A stretch of DNA of 64,000 nt from Candidatus Manganitrophus morganii (GCA_021651055.1 JAJHOH010000001.1:3100001-3164000); one strand, 5' to 3'. Shown: positions 54,329-62,749, numbered from the stretch's first letter. The notes: a model not told the origin generated them from the letters alone. Made by a program: numbers and translations.

Positions 54329-54919
54329 TTATCCGTCCGCCTGATCCAAATCTTCCAGCAGCGCTTTTTTCGTCTCTTCCGAAATCGACGCCCGTTCTTT
54401 ATAGTGGGGGTGTTCCGCGACCAGATAGTTTTCCTTTTCGCTTCGGAACGCTTCAATGAGCGTCGGATTCCATTTGAACCGGACATAATGGACCGCGCTG
54501 ATCTTCTCCTCGGTGCTTCGGCCCCCCTCAAAAACAGCAGGGACCTTTTTCTTCCCGATCTGGAAATAAACGACATTCGGTTGGTCGATTCCGATCAGCC
54601 GGTCCAAAACCTCTTTAATCTTGGCTTCCTCTGTGATTTCGATAAAAAGGGTCGCGGAGAGCTCCCCTTCGTCCGGGATGAGATCATTATAGACGTCAAC
54701 CTCTTCTTGGATCTTGGCGGGATCTTCGACCCGCTCTACGCGCAACATCTCGTGTATCTGGAAGAGAATGGTCTCCCGATTCTCGAAGGTCAAAGAGACG
54801 TAAGGGCCCACTTGGATCCGCCTCTTCTTCTTTTCCTCCATGATCGCTTGACGATAGGAATCTCTTATTTTTTCGTACTCAGCCAGTGAATGGAGTTCTT
54901 CAGCGTCGATTTTCTTCAT
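54329..54919 (-). CDS. DUF3501 family protein
   Basis: A 196-residue soluble protein starting at 54919 after GGAGCAGAACG; longer in-frame starts run into the palindrome and upstream gene. Typical DUF3501 sequence is seen: RIQVGPYVSLTFENRETILF, HEMLRVERVEDP, EEVDVYNDLIP and VHYVRFKWNP. Its biochemical function is unknown. It consistently occurs with rubrerythrin and a GlpC-like Fe-S protein, the two genes upstream here. Confidence 0.85.
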   Translation of the reverse strand: MKKIDAEELHSLAEYEKIRDSYRQAIMEEKKKRRIQVGPYVSLTFENRETILFQIHEMLRVERVEDPAKIQEEVDVYNDLIPDEGELSATLFIEITEEAKIKEVLDRLIGIDQPNVVYFQIGKKKVPAVFEGGRSTEEKISAVHYVRFKWNPTLIEAFRSEKENYLVAEHPHYKERASISEETKKALLEDLDQADG

Positions 54920-54939
54920 CGTTCTGCTCCAGGTTGTAG

Positions 54940-54959
54940 GGGCGACGCATGCGTCGCCC
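54940..54959. repeat. Perfect 20-base palindrome
   Basis: GGGCGACGCATGCGTCGCCC lies between the Fe-S protein stop codon and the DUF3501 start. It is a self-complementary sequence of the kind found as dispersed intergenic repeats; it may form an mRNA hairpin between the two genes. Confidence 0.75.
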
Positions 54960-56210
54960 TCATAATCCATATGCCTTTTTCACAATTTGAATCGGATGAA
55001 GCGGCTCTTTCCCGGTCCCTTGGAGGATTTGCATTCCGGCCAGGGGGCAGTCGGTTGCAACCACATCGGGATTCCCCTCCTCAATGGCGCGGAAGAGCGG
55101 CTTCGCCGTCTTCATCGATTCGTCGAAGTACTCGGTCTTGATCCCCCAGGTGCCGTCATGCGCCGAGCACTTCTCGATCACATCAATGGTGGTTCCCGGA
55201 ATCAGCTTCATCAGATCGCGCGATTTGTAGCCGATGTTCTGATCCCGCAGATGACAGGGGATTTGATAGGAAATCTTTCCGACCGAGTTCTTAAATTCCT
55301 TATTTAACTTTCCTTCCCCGTTGAGGCGCATCAAATATTCGCAGAGATCAAACGTGTGCTCCGAGACCGTCTTCGCTTCGTCGCCTAATAGGGCAGGATA
55401 CTCTTTCTTCAACATCAAGCTGCAGGTCGGCATCGGGGCGACGATGTCGTAGCCGGCCCGGATGACCTCTTCAAGCGATTGAATATTGAATCGGGCTTTT
55501 TCCCGGGCCGATTCGATATCCCCGACGTCGAAATAGGGCATCCCGCAGCAGCGCTGCGGGGGGGTAATGACTTCGATATTGTTCTTCTCCAGCACCTGCA
55601 CCGACGCTTTCCCGATGTCGGGGGCGTTGTAGTTGACATAGCAGGTATGAAAGAGGGCGACCTTTTTGGCTGCCGGCGAAGTCTTGGGTGGGTGATTTTT
55701 TGCCCGCCATTCAGTGAAGGTCTCGGTCGCGATCTTGGGGAGAATCCGCTCTTTGTGAATGCCGAACCAACGATGGAGGAGGAGTCGAACGGCGCGAACC
55801 GAATTGGCCCAGTTGAGAAGCGGCGCCAACCGGCGTCCCCATCGGCCGACCCAATCGGTGTCGACCAGAATCCGATCGCGAAAGGTGGGGCGGTGGGTCT
55901 TGGCCCGCTCGGCTTTTCCGAGAAGCATCAAGCGAGGGAAGTCGAGGTTAAAGTGATGCGGCGGGGTGTAGGGACAGTGGTTATAACAGAGCTTGCAGTA
56001 GTAGCAGAGATCGGTGATGTCGTTCTGATCTTTCTTGGTAAGGCTGTCGGCCTCGCCGGTCCGATCGTCTATCCGGATGAACATCTGATCGAACGAAGGG
56101 CAGAGGTTAAAACAACGGCGGCATCCGTTGCAGATGTCGGCGACGCGCGCGAATTCCTGATCGAGGGTTCTCTTGTTTTCTGAAATCAGGCTTAAGGGAT
56201 CCGGCGACAT
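54960..56210 (-). CDS. GlpC/heterodisulfide-reductase-like Fe-S protein
   Basis: About 416 residues from the ATG at 56210; an in-frame ATG at 56375 would read through a palindrome and into the rubrerythrin gene. Two [4Fe-4S] motifs, CNGCRRCFNLCP and CYYCKLCYNHCP, fill the first 110 residues. Two cysteine-rich CCG-type domains follow (CCGMPYFDVGD near residue 240; CHLRDQ and ATDCPLAG near the end). This is the layout of GlpC and HdrD-type electron-transfer subunits. Its partners rubrerythrin and DUF3501 suggest a peroxide or oxygen defence role. Confidence 0.85.
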   Translation of the reverse strand: MSPDPLSLISENKRTLDQEFARVADICNGCRRCFNLCPSFDQMFIRIDDRTGEADSLTKKDQNDITDLCYYCKLCYNHCPYTPPHHFNLDFPRLMLLGKAERAKTHRPTFRDRILVDTDWVGRWGRRLAPLLNWANSVRAVRLLLHRWFGIHKERILPKIATETFTEWRAKNHPPKTSPAAKKVALFHTCYVNYNAPDIGKASVQVLEKNNIEVITPPQRCCGMPYFDVGDIESAREKARFNIQSLEEVIRAGYDIVAPMPTCSLMLKKEYPALLGDEAKTVSEHTFDLCEYLMRLNGEGKLNKEFKNSVGKISYQIPCHLRDQNIGYKSRDLMKLIPGTTIDVIEKCSAHDGTWGIKTEYFDESMKTAKPLFRAIEEGNPDVVATDCPLAGMQILQGTGKEPLHPIQIVKKAYGL

Positions 56211-56235
56211 GGATGATCCAATCTTTGAAAGATGG

Positions 56236-56265
56236 GGGTGCGCCGGCGATTTCGCCGGCGCACCC
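56236..56265. repeat. 14-base-pair perfect inverted repeat
   Basis: GGGTGCGCCGGCGA, two bases, then TCGCCGGCGCACCC. It sits between rubrerythrin and the Fe-S protein gene and would form a very stable hairpin. No T-tract follows on either strand. Confidence 0.75.
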
Positions 56266-56293
56266 TCCGATTTGAAGTCAATGAGGGAGGCGG

Positions 56294-56722
56294 TTATTTC
56301 CCTTTGATGGAATCGAGGGCCTTCTGAAACCGGCCCGCGTGCGATTTCTCGGCGCGGGCGAGGGTTTCGAACCATGCGGCGATCTCATCAAAACCTTCCT
56401 CTCGCGCCATCTTGGCAAAGCCGGGGTACATCTGGGTGTACTCATAGGTCTCGCCGTCGATCGCCGATTGTAGATTGACGGCGGTGTCGCCGACGGCCGA
56501 TCCGGTGGCCGGATCGCCGACTTCTTTTAGAAAATCAAAATGGCCGAAGGCGTGACCGGTTTCGCCTTCCGCCGTGTCGCGAAAAACGCCGGCGATGTCG
56601 GGCTGGCCTTCGATATCGGCCTTCCGCGCAAAATAAAGATACCGGCGGTTCGCCTGGGATTCTCCGGCGAACGCGTGCTTGAGGTTGTCGTGGGTTTTGG
56701 TTCCGTTGAGTGGTTTTCCCAT
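56294..56722 (-). CDS. rbr: Rubrerythrin (no rubredoxin domain)
   Basis: A 142-residue diiron peroxidase-type protein beginning at 56722 after AAGGAAAAAG. Ferritin-like motifs: [33 protein letters not shown] and [14 protein letters not shown] (ExxH pairs). The C-terminal rubredoxin zinc/iron domain of classical rubrerythrin is absent, so an external electron donor is needed, perhaps the Fe-S protein encoded next. It lies 43 bases after a perR-like gene, making peroxide-regulated expression likely. Confidence 0.9.
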   Translation of the reverse strand: MGKPLNGTKTHDNLKHAFAGESQANRRYLYFARKADIEGQPDIAGVFRDTAEGETGHAFGHFDFLKEVGDPATGSAVGDTAVNLQSAIDGETYEYTQMYPGFAKMAREEGFDEIAAWFETLARAEKSHAGRFQKALDSIKGK

Positions 56723-56765
56723 CTTTTTCCTTCCCCCTTTCTCGTCTGTTGTATCAGACCGCAAA

Positions 56766-57161
56766 TCAATGCGGTTGGTTGGGTTCAATGCAACCTCGGC
56801 AGATGCCGAAGGCCTCTATTCTCCACTCATCGATCTGGAAGCCTTTTTCCGAAAGACTTCCGGTCAGTGAGCGGTAGTTCGGGTAAATATCTTCGATTTT
56901 TCCACATCGTCGGCAGGTAAAATGCTCGTGGCGGCTGACGTTTCGATCGTAGCGTTTCTCGCCGGTTCCGAAACTCAGCTCGATAATTTCACCCTGTTCT
57001 TTTAAGATCCGAAGATTTCGGTAAACGGTGGCTTGCCCGACCTGGGAGTCGGCCTCCCGAACCCGGGCAAAGATTTCTTGCGCGGTCGGATGGGTTCTCA
57101 TGTCGGAGAGGGTATCGAGAATCATCTGCCGCTGGCGGCTTTTTCGAAAGGAAGGGCCCAT
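56766..57161 (-). CDS. perR: PerR-type peroxide-sensing Fur-family repressor
   Basis: A 131-residue Fur-family protein. The five regulatory-metal ligands of B. subtilis PerR are all matched in spacing: His in THPTAQEIF, Asp in KRYDRN, the two His of RHEHF and an Asp in GKIEDI (glutamate in Fur). The structural zinc site has CRRC and CRGC. PerR with that aspartate senses H2O2 through metal-catalysed oxidation. A Fur/PerR-like box covers its own promoter, and rubrerythrin follows. Confidence 0.88.
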   Translation of the reverse strand: MGPSFRKSRQRQMILDTLSDMRTHPTAQEIFARVREADSQVGQATVYRNLRILKEQGEIIELSFGTGEKRYDRNVSRHEHFTCRRCGKIEDIYPNYRSLTGSLSEKGFQIDEWRIEAFGICRGCIEPNQPH

Positions 57162-57172
57162 TTGAAATCATT

Positions 57173-57199
57173 TATTAATAATGAGAATGATTATTAATA
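57173..57199. promoter_or_regulatory. PerR/Fur box over the perR -10 region
   Basis: TATTAATAAT-GAGAATG-ATTATTAATA is a perfect 10-base inverted repeat. Its centre (57177-57195) matches the 19-base E. coli Fur consensus at about 15 positions. It overlaps the -10 hexamer of the minus-strand promoter. Confidence 0.8.
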
Positions 57200-57223
57200 G
57201 ATGATTTCGGAACCCTTTGTCAA
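57194..57223 (-). promoter_or_regulatory. Promoter of perR-rbr
   Basis: TTGACA (57223-57218), an 18-base spacer and TATTAA (57199-57194) on the minus strand. The -35 box overlaps the last codons of the preceding gene. Confidence 0.65.
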
Positions 57224-58389
57224 TCCCTTCTCTTTCTTTGTTTTCCGATCAGGAGCGAAAGGTTTTGATCCTCATTGTTGGCGACGACAATGTCGAGGAA
57301 CCCGTCCTGGTTAAAATCGCCCTGCGCGATTGAAAAGGGTCCGACGCCGGTACGAATATTCAAGGGGGGATGCCGGAAGGTTCCATCCCCTTTTCCGGCT
57401 AAAAAGGAGATATTCGAGCTGCGGCTGTTGGCGACGACCAGGTCGAGGAGATCGTCCCCGCTGAAATCGGCCGCAACGGCGGCGACCGGTCCCCCCTCCG
57501 CGCCGAAGTGATGGGCCTTCCCGTAACGGCCTTCTTTCTCTTGAAGAAAAAGGGAGAGAGAATCTCCAAGGCCGTTTACGACCACAATATCGGGGCGGCC
57601 GTCTTGATTAAAGTCTTCCGAGATCAGGCTCAGCGGGTTCATCCCGGCGGTCCCTTTTTCTCCCTTCTCGAAGGTGCCGTCCCCCCGTCCCCATAAAAAA
57701 ATAAATTCATGGCTTCCGGGGCCGTTGTTCGCAACGGCAAGATCGAGGAACTCGTCTCCGTTGAAAAGCCCGGAGATGATTCCGGTGGGGATCGCTCCCG
57801 GATCGAGGACCATTCCATCCTCAAATGTACCATTTCCTTTCCCGAGCAGGATCATCAGACGATCGTAGCGCGAGACGACCGCCATATCCAGATGCCGATC
57901 TCCGTTGAAGTCGGCGACCGTCGCCATGAAGGGGGCGCGGCCGACCTGATAAATAACGGGAGGGGCAAAAAGGACGTGGCCTTGGACGTGGCCTTGGTTG
58001 AGAAAAAGAGAGAGGTTGTCTTCATCGTTGTTGAGGGCGGCCAGATCGACCTTTCCATCTTCGTTAAAGTCCCCGAATGCGATGGAGCGCGGCTGCCGTC
58101 CGGTTTTGAGCTGGACCGGGTCTTGAAAACTTCCATCTTTGTTGTTGATGAGAAGAAAGACGTTGTTGTCTTCGGTATTTGCCACAGCCAGATCGAGAAA
58201 GCCGTCCTGGTTCAGGTCGGCGGCCCCGACGAACGAGGGGCTATGCCCAACCGCGTAGGCGATCGGCTCTCGGAACGGATTCGGAGGCGGCGGCTCGGGT
58301 TTCACACAACCGGCTTCCAAGAAGAGGAAGATTGCTGTGAGGACGGAAAGAGATCGGTTTGTCATGGCCGGTATTCTACGCGAATTCAT
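57220..58389 (-). CDS. Exported FG-GAP/VCBS repeat protein, seven repeats
   Basis: About 389 residues from an ATG at 58389 (58365 is an alternative). The signal ends in FLFLEAGC, a possible lipobox, followed by a proline-rich linker. Seven repeats of about 48 residues each contain a calcium-binding-like DxNxDGxxDL motif (DLNQDGFLDLAVAN, DFNEDGKVDLAALN, and five more), enough for a seven-bladed beta-propeller. Repeats 3, 4 and 6 have altered loops (DFNGDRHLDM, LFNGDEFLDL, DFSGDDLLDL). It is probably anchored at the cell surface; ligand unknown. Confidence 0.85.
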   Translation of the reverse strand: MNSRRIPAMTNRSLSVLTAIFLFLEAGCVKPEPPPPNPFREPIAYAVGHSPSFVGAADLNQDGFLDLAVANTEDNNVFLLINNKDGSFQDPVQLKTGRQPRSIAFGDFNEDGKVDLAALNNDEDNLSLFLNQGHVQGHVLFAPPVIYQVGRAPFMATVADFNGDRHLDMAVVSRYDRLMILLGKGNGTFEDGMVLDPGAIPTGIISGLFNGDEFLDLAVANNGPGSHEFIFLWGRGDGTFEKGEKGTAGMNPLSLISEDFNQDGRPDIVVVNGLGDSLSLFLQEKEGRYGKAHHFGAEGGPVAAVAADFSGDDLLDLVVANSRSSNISFLAGKGDGTFRHPPLNIRTGVGPFSIAQGDFNQDGFLDIVVANNEDQNLSLLIGKQRKRRD

Positions 58390-58544
58390 TTGCCTGTCAA
58401 ATTCTTTTTCAAACCGAAAGGCGTGATTTCTCCGTGGTGAAGCAAGCCTACCTGAGAGGATTAGCTCTTCGAGGTAATTGATGCGGGGCAACTGCCATTA
58501 TTACAATAAAGACTACGGATATGCTCACTAGAAGGAGGTACAGA

Positions 58545-58922
58545 ATGAAAAAAGTAATCGTATTGTCGATGGCGTTGATGCTCCTCACGACGGCGTGTGG
58601 AACGACCAAAGAGATTTTTAACGGCGGGGGCGGCGAGCCGCAAGCGGCGGCGCCCGGGAATTTGCCGGAAACCGCTCAAGACGAATTTAACAAAGGCGTT
58701 AGCGCGTACAACGAAGAAAAGTATGTGAACGCCCAGCAACATTTCCAAAATGTCACCAAGATCAACCCGAATATTCCGGAGGCCCACTTGAACTTGGCGC
58801 TTTCGCTCTATCGCCAGGGGAAAACGGAGGAGGCCGACCGGCATTTTGATAAGGCTAAAGAGCTTCTCTCCAAAGAGGGAATGGGAGGCGCCGATGTCGG
58901 AGACACCAGCGGCCAACAGTAG
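58545..58922 (+). CDS. TPR-containing lipoprotein
   Basis: A 125-residue protein starting at 58545, six bases after GGAGG. The signal peptide ends in the lipobox LLTTAC. A short Gly-rich linker follows, then two tetratricopeptide repeats (EFNKGVSAYNEEKYVNAQQH, AHLNLALSLYRQGKTEEADR). It is probably an envelope-assembly or scaffold lipoprotein. Divergent from the FG-GAP gene; a strong terminator ends it. Confidence 0.85.
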   Translation: MKKVIVLSMALMLLTTACGTTKEIFNGGGGEPQAAAPGNLPETAQDEFNKGVSAYNEEKYVNAQQHFQNVTKINPNIPEAHLNLALSLYRQGKTEEADRHFDKAKELLSKEGMGGADVGDTSGQQ

Positions 58923-58956
58923 CATAAAGTGATCATTACGTAGGTTAAAACCGGCT

Positions 58957-58988
58957 AAAAAAGGGAGCCCATCGCGGCTCCCTTTTTT
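58957..58988 (+). terminator. Intrinsic terminator after the TPR lipoprotein
   Basis: AAAAAAGGGAGCC-CATCGC-GGCTCCCTTTTTT, a 7-pair GC stem flanked by A and T runs. Confidence 0.9.
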
Positions 58989-59108
58989 ATTGGATCTTGT
59001 TTGTTTTAAAAGGGGAATTTCAGCGTTCTTGGAGGAGAGTTTTATATTGATTGTTTGGGGAAAGTGGTGTATCCTTTGGGAAAATCTTTTGTCATCAGTG
59101 AGGATTCA

Positions 59109-61523
59109 ATGGGCTCAATCCAAACCACCCTTCCAGAAGAAATCGTCAAGGAAATTGAAAACTTTGGTCTTCAGGTGGAACGCTTGAAGAAAAAAGAGAT
59201 TCCAGAGGAGAAGTTCAAGCGTTTCCGGCTCCAGCATGGGATCTATGGACAGCGGCAAAAAGGGTTTCAGATGGTCCGGGTCAAGATCCCGTCGGGGGTT
59301 CTGAATAGTCAGAAGCTTCGCGCTTTGGCGGAAATCGCCGAGCATTATTCGACCGGCAAGGGACATGTCACCACCCGGCAAGATATCCAGTATCATTTTG
59401 TGAAATTGGACGACATCACCGCCGTGATGACCCGGCTGGCCGAATCTGGATTAACGACCCGCGAGGCATGCGGCAACACAGTGCGCAACGTGACCGCCTG
59501 CCATCTCGCCGGGGTCTGCCCCACTGAGTTGTTCGATGTGACCGCGATTTCAGAGAAGGTCGCCTACTACCTGCTGCGGAATCCGATCAACCAAGATCTT
59601 CCCCGCAAATTCAAAATCTCCTTCTCCGGGTGCCAGAGCGAGTGCGGTTTGGCGTCGATCCATGATATCGGGTTCATCGCGACAAGCCGTGACGTTCAGG
59701 GCCGGACGGAGTACGGCTTCAAAGTTTTTGTCGGAGGAGGGTTGGGGTCTCATCCGAAATTGGCGAAGCTCTATACCGAGTTTTTGCCGATGGAAGAGGT
59801 TTTGCCTTTCTGCGAAGCGATCCTTAAAATTTTCGATGCGAACGGAGACCGGAAAACAAAGAGCAAGGCCCGGATGAAATTCATTATTGAAAAGTGGGGG
59901 AGCGATCAATTCAACAAGAAGGTGGCGGAAGAATTGGCCCTCCTCAAGGAATCAGGCAAAGTCTATCCCGCTCTGCCGGCCCCGCAACCGAAGGCCCCCT
60001 CTCTTGAACTCAATCTGATTGAGAACGGCGGGAACGGCCGCCACGGAAACGCGGAATATGAAAAGTGGTTTCGAACGAATATCATCCCGCAGCCGATGCC
60101 CGGCATTTGTGCCGTCCAGATCAAATTAATTCTCGGCGATATTACCTCCGCCCAGCTGCGCGGGATGGCCGATATCGTCGATCGGTTTTCCCCGGATGCG
60201 ATCCGGACGACCCATCAACAGAATTTAATTCTTCACCATGTCCGCCAGCAGGAGCTCCCTGCGCTTTACGCCGCGCTCGATCGAATCGGGCTGGCCGGCG
60301 CGGGGGCGGAACGCGCCGTCGATGTGATCGCCTGCCCGGGCGCCGACAGCTGCCAGTTGGCATTGACCTCCTCGATGGGATTGGGCGCGGCCATTGTCGA
60401 CCGATTCGAGAAAGATCTTCCGGAATTCGAAGACATCAACGGTCTTCGGATACGGATCTCCGGCTGTCCGAATTCGTGCGGCCATCACCATATCGCTGGG
60501 ATCGGTTTTCACGGGGTCGGCAAAAAAGTTCACGGCAAGCTGGCGCCGCACTACCAACTCCATTTGGGAGGGGGAGTGAGCGCGGAGCGCTCGGTGATCG
60601 GGGCCTCCAAGTTGAAGATCCCTGCCAAGAACATTCCTTCGGCGGTGATCGAGCTCATCAAGGCCTATCGCGAGAATCGGCAGGGGGAGGAAGCGTTCAA
60701 CCAGTTCATCGAGCGCTTCGGCCGCGACGCCCTCTCCGTCCGGCTGGAGAAGTTCATCCAAATTCCGACGCCGCAGGAAGCGCCGGAGTATTATCAAGAT
60801 TACAACGGCGATCAGGATTTCTCGCTCGATGACCTCGGCCCGGGGGAGTGCGCCGGGACCGTGATCGATATGATCGAGCACCATCTTCGGATGGGGAGCC
60901 AGTCGATCGAGAAGGCCTCCGCCGCCCTCGCCCGTGGGCAGTCGAACGAGGCGATCGCCGACATCAAACAGGCGATCATGGTCTGCTGCCGCGCCTTGTT
61001 GATTCCGTTCGGCGTCGATTTGCCGCATGAAGATCAGATCCTCAAGGAGTTCCAGCACAAGCTGGTGGAGCAGGGGATCGTCACGGAACGGTTCGAAAAC
61101 TTCACGGAGGATCTCGGAAAGTGGGTCTCCTTCGATCCGCAGCTCGAATCGGTCCGGAAGACCCTCGATCTGGCCGATGCCTTTGTCCGGGAGTGTCATG
61201 AAGCATATGATCGTCTCGATGCCGGCTTGAAGTTAAGGAAGAGAGAGCCGGTTTCGTCCGTGATACAGAATGAGGTGGATATGAGCGTACAAAAAGAAGT
61301 CGATGCCAGTCTGGACCTTTCGGGTGTCGCTTGCCCCATGAACTTTGTGAAGACGAAGTTGCAGCTGGAGGAGATGGATGCCGGCCAGCTGCTCGAGGTC
61401 ATCATCGACGACGGGGAGCCGATCCGGAATGTTCCACGAAGCGTTCAGGCCGAAGGGCATAAAATTTTAAAGAATGAAAAATTGCCCGACGGCCATTTCA
61501 AGCTCGTCATCGAAAAGGTCTAA
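59109..61523 (+). CDS. Sulfite/nitrite reductase - helical domain - TusA fusion
   Basis: About 804 residues; the ATG at 59109 follows GAGG, while an in-frame TTG at 59055 has no ribosome site. Residues 1-570 are a two-half siroheme sulfite/nitrite reductase. The C-terminal half binds siroheme-[4Fe-4S] through C409-x5-C415 and C453-x3-C457. The N-terminal half has the same set (C131/C137 and C175/C179), which E. coli CysI and plant enzymes lack. Residues of about 590-700 form a helical, HEPN-like domain. Residues 730-804 are a TusA domain with Cys742 in a CPMN motif instead of CPxP. It probably reduces sulfite from Sat/AprAB; sulfite versus nitrite preference is not decided by sequence. Confidence 0.88.
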   Translation: MGSIQTTLPEEIVKEIENFGLQVERLKKKEIPEEKFKRFRLQHGIYGQRQKGFQMVRVKIPSGVLNSQKLRALAEIAEHYSTGKGHVTTRQDIQYHFVKLDDITAVMTRLAESGLTTREACGNTVRNVTACHLAGVCPTELFDVTAISEKVAYYLLRNPINQDLPRKFKISFSGCQSECGLASIHDIGFIATSRDVQGRTEYGFKVFVGGGLGSHPKLAKLYTEFLPMEEVLPFCEAILKIFDANGDRKTKSKARMKFIIEKWGSDQFNKKVAEELALLKESGKVYPALPAPQPKAPSLELNLIENGGNGRHGNAEYEKWFRTNIIPQPMPGICAVQIKLILGDITSAQLRGMADIVDRFSPDAIRTTHQQNLILHHVRQQELPALYAALDRIGLAGAGAERAVDVIACPGADSCQLALTSSMGLGAAIVDRFEKDLPEFEDINGLRIRISGCPNSCGHHHIAGIGFHGVGKKVHGKLAPHYQLHLGGGVSAERSVIGASKLKIPAKNIPSAVIELIKAYRENRQGEEAFNQFIERFGRDALSVRLEKFIQIPTPQEAPEYYQDYNGDQDFSLDDLGPGECAGTVIDMIEHHLRMGSQSIEKASAALARGQSNEAIADIKQAIMVCCRALLIPFGVDLPHEDQILKEFQHKLVEQGIVTERFENFTEDLGKWVSFDPQLESVRKTLDLADAFVRECHEAYDRLDAGLKLRKREPVSSVIQNEVDMSVQKEVDASLDLSGVACPMNFVKTKLQLEEMDAGQLLEVIIDDGEPIRNVPRSVQAEGHKILKNEKLPDGHFKLVIEKV

Positions 61524-61681
61524 TCGGCGATCAGGATTTCTTATCTTAAGGCTTAAAGCGCAGCCCGGGCCATCTGCCTGGGCTGTTTGCTGTCGGAGGA
61601 AGCGGTGCAAAGGTTGACCTGAGTTCCTCTCCATGTTAGCATACAAGGAATTCATATGAACGTTTCCGGAACATTCTTTTG

Positions 61682-62749
61682 ATGAAGCCAAGCCCGACAT
61701 ACGATATCACCCGCTCCTACGAAGCCAATTATCAAGAAGGTCCCTTTCTCAAAGAAAAGCCCCCCGCCCGGCGGATTCGGAAGAAAGTGAAATTCCTCGG
61801 ATTCGATGTCAACTCCCGTCTCGGCATCCCGGCCGGACCGCTTTTGAATTCGCGCTGGATCATCGCCTATGCGGAGCTTGGCTTCGACCTCCTTGTCTAT
61901 AAGACGGTCCGAACCGCGGCGACCCCCAGCCATCCCGATCCGAACTGCATGTTCCTTCAATGGAAGGGGCCGTTGACCGAGAAAGATTTCGGGAAGCGCT
62001 TGATCGCCTCGATGGAATCTCCCTCCAGCGTGGAAGAGATCAGCATCACCAATTCGTTCGGAATGCCGTCGCGTGATCCGAAGATTTGGCAGGAAGATAT
62101 CGGCCGGGCGAAAGCGGGAATCCGCGACGGGCAGCTGCTGATCGTCAGCGTTGTCGGCACGCCGGGCGAAAAGGATCTGGCGGAAGATTACGCCCGCGCG
62201 GCCCGTCTGGCCGCCGAAGCGGGGGCGACCGTGGTCGAGATCAACCTCTCCTGTCCGAATGTCGTGACGGGGGAAGGGAGCGTCTACACCGATCCGGTCT
62301 TCTCTTCGGAGATTTCGAAGCGGGTGAAGCAGGCGATCGGCGCGGTGCCGTTGATCATCAAGATCGGCTACATCTCCGACCCGTCCCGGTTGGAAAAAGT
62401 GGTCGCCGCCAACGCGCCGCACGTCGATGCGATCTCCGGCCTGAATACCCTCTCCTTTGAGGTGGTGAAGCCCGACGGCGCGCAAGCGCTCCCCGGGAAA
62501 GGACGGCTTCGGTCGGGGGTCTGCGGCGCCGCCATCCGGCCATGCGCGATGACGCAGGCGAAACGGATCGTCGATTTAAAACGAAAAGAGCGGTATAATT
62601 TCGAGATCGTCGGCGTCGGCGGGGTGATGACCCCGGCGCACGTCCGGGAGTTCGTCAATGTGGGGGTCGATGCCGTCATGACCGCCACCGGCGCCATGTG
62701 GGATCCGTTTCTGGCATACCGTTACTGGCAAGAAGAAGCAGGCAGATGA
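61682..62749 (+). CDS. Dihydroorotate dehydrogenase-like flavoprotein
   Basis: A 355-residue FMN barrel protein. GIPAGPLLNSRWI replaces the usual GNPVGLAAG-like start of DHOD. TNSFGMPSRDP and VVEINLSCPNVVTGEGS, with the class 1 catalytic cysteine, are present. IVGVGGVMTPAHVREFVNVG is the phosphate-binding end. Divergence from PyrD in the N-terminus and in the orotate loop means a different substrate is possible. The start is ATG 61682 (a TTG sits directly before). It overlaps the next gene by four bases (ATGA). Confidence 0.7.
   Translation: MKPSPTYDITRSYEANYQEGPFLKEKPPARRIRKKVKFLGFDVNSRLGIPAGPLLNSRWIIAYAELGFDLLVYKTVRTAATPSHPDPNCMFLQWKGPLTEKDFGKRLIASMESPSSVEEISITNSFGMPSRDPKIWQEDIGRAKAGIRDGQLLIVSVVGTPGEKDLAEDYARAARLAAEAGATVVEINLSCPNVVTGEGSVYTDPVFSSEISKRVKQAIGAVPLIIKIGYISDPSRLEKVVAANAPHVDAISGLNTLSFEVVKPDGAQALPGKGRLRSGVCGAAIRPCAMTQAKRIVDLKRKERYNFEIVGVGGVMTPAHVREFVNVGVDAVMTATGAMWDPFLAYRYWQEEAGR

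Noticed and set aside
56211..56375. N-terminal extension of the Fe-S protein to an ATG at 56375
   Set aside because: It reads through a perfect inverted repeat and into rubrerythrin, and homologues start near the MSPDPLSL sequence.
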